A stretch of DNA of 13,500 bases from Chrysomallon squamiferum (lineage: Eukaryota > Mollusca > Gastropoda > Neomphalida > Peltospiridae), in contig CM022666.1 in assembly GCA_012295275.1 (NCBI GenBank), positions 8,092,265-8,105,764 on the forward strand, read 5' to 3'. Under the pieces are notes generated by a model that saw nothing but the letters and a program-made list of their open reading frames with translations, had not been told where the DNA came from and searched no databases. Positions 10,853 through 13,500 of this stretch are shown one piece after another. The translations under genes and the position numbers were made by a program. Positions within the stretch are counted from its first letter, which is position 1. Each line of letters opens with the position of its first letter.

Positions 10853-13229
10853 GCAATAAAAAAACAACTAAAAAACAATGAATATGGCAGACAGTTTTAT
10901 GAATTTCATAATTTTATCAGTTAATTCTAGATTAAATTCAACACAAAATGATTTGATTACTTAATTATGCGTTGCCATATCTTTTAGATACATATTCACA
11001 GTAAACATATGAACAAAAAATATTGCTCGATGTCCTTCTGAACACTCTTTTATTTCTATTTTCATGCAGCAATCACCTGCAGGCACCACAAATTGGAATG
11101 CCCATTTTGTCATGGCAACGCAAGCAGTAGAGTTCTCCATTTTTCTCTCGGGCATCAACATTCAGCTCCACACTGGAAAAAAAATAAAATTAAAATAATA
11201 ATAATAATAATAATATCAGTAGTAGAAGTAGTACTGACACGAATATTCAACATCAATAGTGAAACAAATATTCAATATCAATAGTGAACAAATATTCAAC
11301 ATCAGCAGTGACACAAATATTCAACATCAGTAGTGACACAAATATTCAACATCAATAGTGACACAAATATTCAACATCAGTAGTGACATGAATATTCAAC
11401 ATCAGTAGTGACACAAATATTCAATATCAATAGTGAAACAAATATTCAACATCAGCAGTGACACAAATATTCAACATCAGTAGTGACACAAATATTCAAC
11501 ATCAATAGTGACACAAATATTCAACATCAGCAGTGACACAAATATTCAACATCAGTAGTGACACAAATATTCAACATCAATAGTGACACAAATATTCAAC
11601 ATCAGTAGTGACATGAATATTCAACATCAGTAGTGACACAAATATCCAACATCAATAGTGACACAAATATTCAACATCAGCAGTGACACAAATATTCAAC
11701 ATCAGTAGTGACACAAATATTCAACATCAGTAGTGACACGAATATTCAACATCAGTAGTGACACGAATATTCAACATCAGTAGTGACACAAATATTCAAC
11801 ATCAGTAGTGACACAAATATTCAACATCAGCAGTGACACAAATATTCAAATATTCAACATCAGTAGTGAAACAATATTCAACATCAACATCAAAATAGTC
11901 ACACGAATATTCAATATCAGTAGTGACACGAATATTCAACATCAGTAGTGACATGAATATTCAATATCAGTAGTGACACGAATATTCAACATCAGTAGTG
12001 ACAAATATTCAACATCAGTAGTGACACAAATATTCAACATCAATAGTGACACAAATATTCAACATCAGTAGTGACATGAATATTCAACATCAGTAGTGAC
12101 ACAAATATCCAATATCAATAGTGACACAAATATTCAACATCAGCAGTGACACAAATATTCAACATCAGTACTGACACAAATATTCAGTATCAATAGTGAT
12201 ATGAATATTCAATATCAGTAGTGACACAAATATTCAAGATCAGTAGTGACACAAATATTCAAGATCAGCAGTGACACAAATATTTAAGATCAGTAGTCAC
12301 AGAAATATTCAGCATCAGTTATGAGACAGATATTCAACATTAGTAGTGATATGAATATTCAGTATCTGTGCATGACTGAATGTTGAAGGCAATACTTGAG
12401 TTGTGACTTCCTGATACGTCAATGATATTTTTCTATTTCGAGCAATGCACTACTGTGGCATCAAATGGTCAAATGCTGGACGTCAATGGGAGTCAGAACA
12501 TTTTAAATGACCAACTGACCGACCGAATGAATGAACGAATAATTAATGAAATCCAGCATAGAAGCACTAACTGGCTGTTACTAGTATTAGTTATCATTTC
12601 TACAGTCATAATAATAATAATAAGAAGAGCTAGATGAATCAGTGTTAAAAGCCAGTTTGAAACAGATCACCTCTATTAACTGAAAGTATCAAACAAAAAT
12701 GTGTTTATCATAGACATACTTAAAATCTATGAGAAATTTGTTTTTTTTAACAATGTTTTCAAACTGAGATAGATATGTTTAAGACAGTTATAATCTTTCT
12801 CTGATTATATAATATGAGATAACAATTTTCAGACAAAATAGTTTTGTGAAAACAAGTACCTGCAAGTAGCGCAGTTGAAGTGGTAGGGATGATAAGCCTC
12901 TCCTTTGAATTTTATGTGGCCTTCCTCAATCACAGAACTAGAACAAAAAATATATATATATATGTATCATTATTAAAACCAATATATAAGATAAAAAAAA
13001 AATCCAACAAAAAAACAAAAAAAAAAAAACAAATAATAATAACAATAATAATAAATTCTTGAAAATTAAAAATGACAAATATTTTGCTGCAAATTCAATT
13101 CATCTGTCCATGTTATAAATGTAACTAATAAAAATATTTCAAATTTAGATCAACTATTCAGGTTTTTATCAAGCATTTTATATTTTAACATTTTATATTA
13201 ATAAGTAGTCAGTCAGTCAGTCAGTCAGT

Positions 13230-13297
<68 letters not shown>

Positions 13298-13464
13298 ATA
13301 AAAGAAGGAAGATGTTGTAATTATTGCCATTTCTCAAGACAACTGGTAAAAATTGTAACCAAATGATCTTAGTAAATACAAAATTCACTTACTGACATTT
13401 GTGACAGAAATATTTGCCCATTCCCTTAGCCTTCTCACGAGCATTGCATTCCCGACAAAGTGCT
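6945..13464 (-). CDS. LIMS1: PINCH-family LIM adaptor protein (LIMS1/LIMS2 orthologue), 3' part, eight exons
   Basis: Joining 13393-13464, 12860-12937, 11077-11172, 10471-10525, 9951-10043, 8233-8281, 7808-7883 and 6945-7059 (minus strand) gives 634 nt: one carried-over base, 210 codons and TAA. Zinc ligands, numbered from the first full codon: end of LIM2 C3, C6; LIM3 C20, C23, H40, H43, C46, C49, C66, C69; LIM4 C78, C81, H98, H101, C104, C107, C125, H128; LIM5 C137, C140, C157, H160, C163, C166, C185, C188. The tail is rich in Lys/Arg (KKRLKK at 197-202) and ends AAKK. Length and order match the C-terminal part of the five-LIM PINCH family (about 330 residues). Family knowledge: a cytoplasmic adaptor at integrin adhesions; LIM1 binds ILK, LIM5 binds RSU1, and LIM4 is reported to bind Nck2; the basic tail has been proposed as a nuclear targeting signal. 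No ligand is missing and there is no frameshift. LIM1, most of LIM2, the start codon and the promoter lie beyond the right edge. Vertebrate LIMS1 and LIMS2 cannot be told apart here; invertebrates usually have one PINCH. Confidence 0.96.
7060..7807 (-). other. PINCH last intron (748 nt) with AAT/ATAAA repeats
   Basis: Donor GTAAGT at 7802-7807, acceptor TTTACAG at 7060-7066. The intron contains imperfect AAC/AAT/ACT trinucleotides (about 7100-7265), a pentanucleotide (TAAAA)n run at about 7622-7668 and an (AT)n patch at about 7742-7762. No second exon is evident in it. Confidence 0.9.
7808..7883 (-). CDS. LIMS1: PINCH exon: LIM5 core
   Basis: This 76-nt exon lies between acceptor TTCCAG and donor CAAAA|GTAAGT. 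It encodes the rest of Val, then [18 protein letters not shown] and DRKMSQ, with two bases out for Lys. NK-x-WCVN matches LIM5. The third ligand is Cys (C157) and the fourth His (H160). A second AG three bases into the exon was rejected as acceptor because it breaks the frame with the preceding exon. Confidence 0.95.
7890..8055. repeat. Imperfect (AAT/AAC)n tract
   Basis: About 165 bases of AAT, AAC and AGT triplets. All three plus frames read as Asn, Ile or Thr/Ile repeats and the minus frames as Ile/Val repeats, so the open frames here are artefacts of the tract. It sits against the acceptor of the LIM5 core exon. Confidence 0.93.
8171..8194. repeat. (AC)12 microsatellite, (GT)12 in the PINCH pre-mRNA
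   Basis: A pure 24-base AC run with an imperfect CA-rich extension to about 8220, directly past the donor of the LIM5 start exon. UG repeats of this size in pre-mRNA are known targets of TDP-43 and CELF proteins; binding here is inference. Confidence 0.9.
8233..8281 (-). CDS. LIMS1: PINCH micro-exon: start of LIM5
   Basis: This 49-nt exon follows GATTTTCAG and ends GATG|GTAAGT. It encodes [16 protein letters not shown] and gives the first base of a Val codon. CFVC is the first zinc pair of LIM5. A (GT)12 tract on the sense strand (8171-8194) lies about 38-62 nt past its donor. Confidence 0.94.
8306..8380. repeat. (AAT)n then (ATC)n microsatellite
   Basis: An AAT run interrupted once near 8322-8327, then ATC repeats at about 8368-8380. 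It lies about 25 bases upstream (sense) of the acceptor of the exon at 8233-8281. Confidence 0.93.
9203..9238. promoter_or_regulatory. Two X-box-like (RFX) sites
   Basis: GTCATAGCAAC at 9203-9213 and GTCCTGGTAAC at 9228-9238, spaced 25 bases start to start, resemble the imperfect palindrome GTNRCC-N-RGYAAC bound by RFX factors. Neither is a perfect match. They are about 100 bases from the CRE/CCAAT pair. Confidence 0.22.
9339..9351. promoter_or_regulatory. Perfect CRE palindrome abutting an inverted CCAAT box
   Basis: ATTGG (CCAAT on the minus strand) at 9339-9343 is directly followed by TGACGTCA at 9344-9351. TGACGTCA is the full cAMP-response element bound by CREB/ATF factors, and CCAAT is bound by NF-Y. 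The pairing is common in promoters. Here it lies inside an intron. An eight-base match can arise by chance, so function is inferred only. Confidence 0.35.
9951..10043 (-). CDS. LIMS1: PINCH exon: LIM4 second half
   Basis: This 93-nt exon is exactly 31 codons and is phase 0 at both ends, so skipping it would keep the frame but remove the second half of LIM4. It reads [19 protein letters not shown], then [12 protein letters not shown]. The acceptor is TTTTTTTCAG and the donor CACCAG|GTAGGT. The final LIM4 ligand is His (C125-x2-H128), as in vertebrate PINCH. Confidence 0.96.
10044..10470 (-). other. PINCH intron (427 nt), AT-rich with (AAAT)n
   Basis: Donor GTAATC, acceptor TTTTTTTCAG. It contains a tetranucleotide AATA run at about 10401-10441, A-runs on plus near 10047-10059 and 10192-10209, and scattered AAT/AGC triplets near 10270-10320. 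No coding segment is seen. Confidence 0.9.
10471..10525 (-). CDS. LIMS1: PINCH exon: LIM4 first finger
   Basis: This 55-nt exon follows TTTGCAG and ends GTTGAG|GTAATC. With the carried AG it encodes Arg, then [23 protein letters not shown] and GK-x-WHVE match LIM4 of the family. H98 is the third zinc ligand. The exon ends in phase 0. Confidence 0.95.
10526..11076 (-). other. PINCH intron (551 nt), AT-rich
   Basis: Donor GTGATT, acceptor TTTGCAG. It contains (AAT)n and a short CA patch close to the acceptor (about 10540-10580) and a 25-base A-run on plus at 10827-10851. The 10930-11076 part is less repetitive but has no recognisable exon. Confidence 0.9.
11077..11172 (-). CDS. LIMS1: PINCH exon: end of LIM3 and start of LIM4
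   Basis: This 96-nt exon lies between TTTTCCAG and GCAG|GTGATT. It reads [16 protein letters not shown], closes LIM3 with CLRC, then passes through HDKMGIPI to the first LIM4 pair CGAC. The DARE-x-x-GELYC stretch is characteristic of PINCH LIM3. The donor is GTGATT, weaker than the GTAAG donors at other exons of this gene. Confidence 0.95.
11173..12859 (-). other. PINCH intron (1687 nt) dominated by a minisatellite
   Basis: Donor GTACTT, acceptor TTTTCCAG. Nearest the acceptor is (AAT)n (about 11192-11214), then the 25-bp minisatellite (11232-12366). About 12370-12850 is non-repetitive AT-rich sequence with a short GACC/GAAT-type patch near 12516-12540. A 71-codon plus-strand frame at 12422-12637 has a hydrophobic end partly made of ATA repeats and is not supported as a gene. 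Confidence 0.9.
11232..12366. repeat. 25-bp minisatellite, about 45 copies, with 150-bp higher-order blocks
   Basis: The consensus on plus is ACACAAATATTCAACATCAG followed by TAGTG. Units differ at a few fixed places: AGTAGTG, AGCAGTG or AATAGTG; ACACAAAT, ACACGAAT or ACATGAAT; AACATC or AATATC. The order AGC, AGT, AAT, AGT, TGA-type AGT, AAT recurs at 11304-11453 and 11529-11678 and, shifted in phase, at about 12016-12148, so six-unit blocks of 150 bp were duplicated. Copies become irregular near 11840-11900 and degenerate right of about 12180. The central copies are the most uniform. Confidence 0.95.
12860..12937 (-). CDS. LIMS1: PINCH exon: LIM3 core
   Basis: This 78-nt exon lies between acceptor TTCTAG and donor TGCAG|GTAC, with one base in and two bases out. 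It reads [17 protein letters not shown] and on to HFNCATC. The His-x2-His-x2-Cys-x2-Cys arrangement (H40, H43, C46, C49) has His as fourth ligand, as in LIM3 of vertebrate PINCH. The split codon to the next exon is Ser. Confidence 0.94.
12938..13392 (-). other. PINCH intron (455 nt) with compound microsatellite
   Basis: Donor GTAAGT at 13387-13392, acceptor TTCTAG at 12938-12943. It contains (AT)n near 12951-12962 just upstream of the acceptor, A-rich and AAT patches at about 12990-13052, and the (AGTC)7-(TC)31 tract at 13207-13294. Nothing else is recognised. Confidence 0.9.
13207..13294. repeat. Compound microsatellite (AGTC)7 - (TC)31
   Basis: Seven perfect AGTC units (13207-13234) run into a pure TC run (13233-13294, sharing two bases). 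In the PINCH transcript this reads as (GA)n then (GACT)n, about 100 nt past the donor of the first visible exon. A tetranucleotide joined to its related dinucleotide suggests one grew from the other by a point change and slippage. Confidence 0.97.
13393..13464 (-). CDS. LIMS1: PINCH exon: end of LIM2, LIM2-LIM3 linker, start of LIM3
   Basis: This 72-nt exon begins after TTCTAG and ends at donor CA|GTAAGT. It enters with one base of a split codon and leaves two bases (CA) that become His with the next exon. It encodes the last two ligands of LIM2 in CREC, a charged linker ([12 protein letters not shown]) typical of PINCH, and the first LIM3 ligands in CHKC. It is the most upstream exon visible. 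Confidence 0.93.
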
Positions 13465-13500
13465 CTAGAAAAATATTTTTTATATCAAAACAAGTAAAGA

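Noticed and set aside
11232-12366. The regular 25-bp array considered as a CRISPR array
   Set aside because: There are no unique spacers between repeats; units abut directly, and the host is a eukaryote.
12422-12637. A 71-codon plus-strand frame with a hydrophobic C-terminal segment
   Set aside because: The hydrophobic end comes partly from an ATA repeat, and the rest has short GACC/GAAT repeats and no known motif; it lies antisense in a PINCH intron.

Overview
This is an AT-rich, microsatellite-laden eukaryotic window. It holds the 3' two-thirds of one intron-containing gene on the minus strand, at 6945-13464, running off the right edge. Eight exons can be placed to the base. They join into one open frame of 210 codons plus a stop, with GT-AG borders at all seven introns and matching codon phase at every junction. 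The product is the adaptor PINCH (LIMS1/LIMS2 in vertebrates, steamer duck in flies, UNC-97 in worms): the end of LIM2, all of LIM3, LIM4 and LIM5, and the short basic C-terminal tail. The promoter, start codon, LIM1 and most of LIM2 lie beyond 13500.

Organism: an invertebrate animal. The PINCH residues, the small exons split by introns packed with (GA)n, (AAT)n, (CA)n and (AAAT)n, and the generally AT-rich background fit a lophotrochozoan. A cephalopod mollusc such as an octopus is my best guess. That guess rests on overall character, not on a diagnostic marker.

Layout. 1-3972: three to four tandem copies of a ~1.09 kb unit, each carrying its own (AG)n tract; the last copy is a rearranged mosaic and the array probably continues to the left. 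3973-6040: AT-rich intergenic or distal 3' sequence with a (GA)57 tract at 4765-4878. About 6041-6944: the probable 3' UTR of the PINCH gene. 6945-13464: PINCH exons and introns. The intron at 11173-12859 holds a ~1.13 kb minisatellite of 25-bp units organised in 150-bp (6 x 25) higher-order blocks. The intron at 8282-9950 holds a low-repeat island with a perfect CRE abutting an inverted CCAAT box and two X-box-like sites. The intron at 12938-13392 carries (AGTC)7 joined to (TC)31.

The only well-supported gene is PINCH. In known systems PINCH binds integrin-linked kinase through LIM1 and, with parvin, forms the IPP complex at integrin adhesions; LIM5 binds RSU1. I found no tRNA, rRNA, CRISPR array or second credible protein gene. 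The most unusual material is repeat structure: the 1.09 kb array and the higher-order minisatellite. I see no convincing new multi-gene system.
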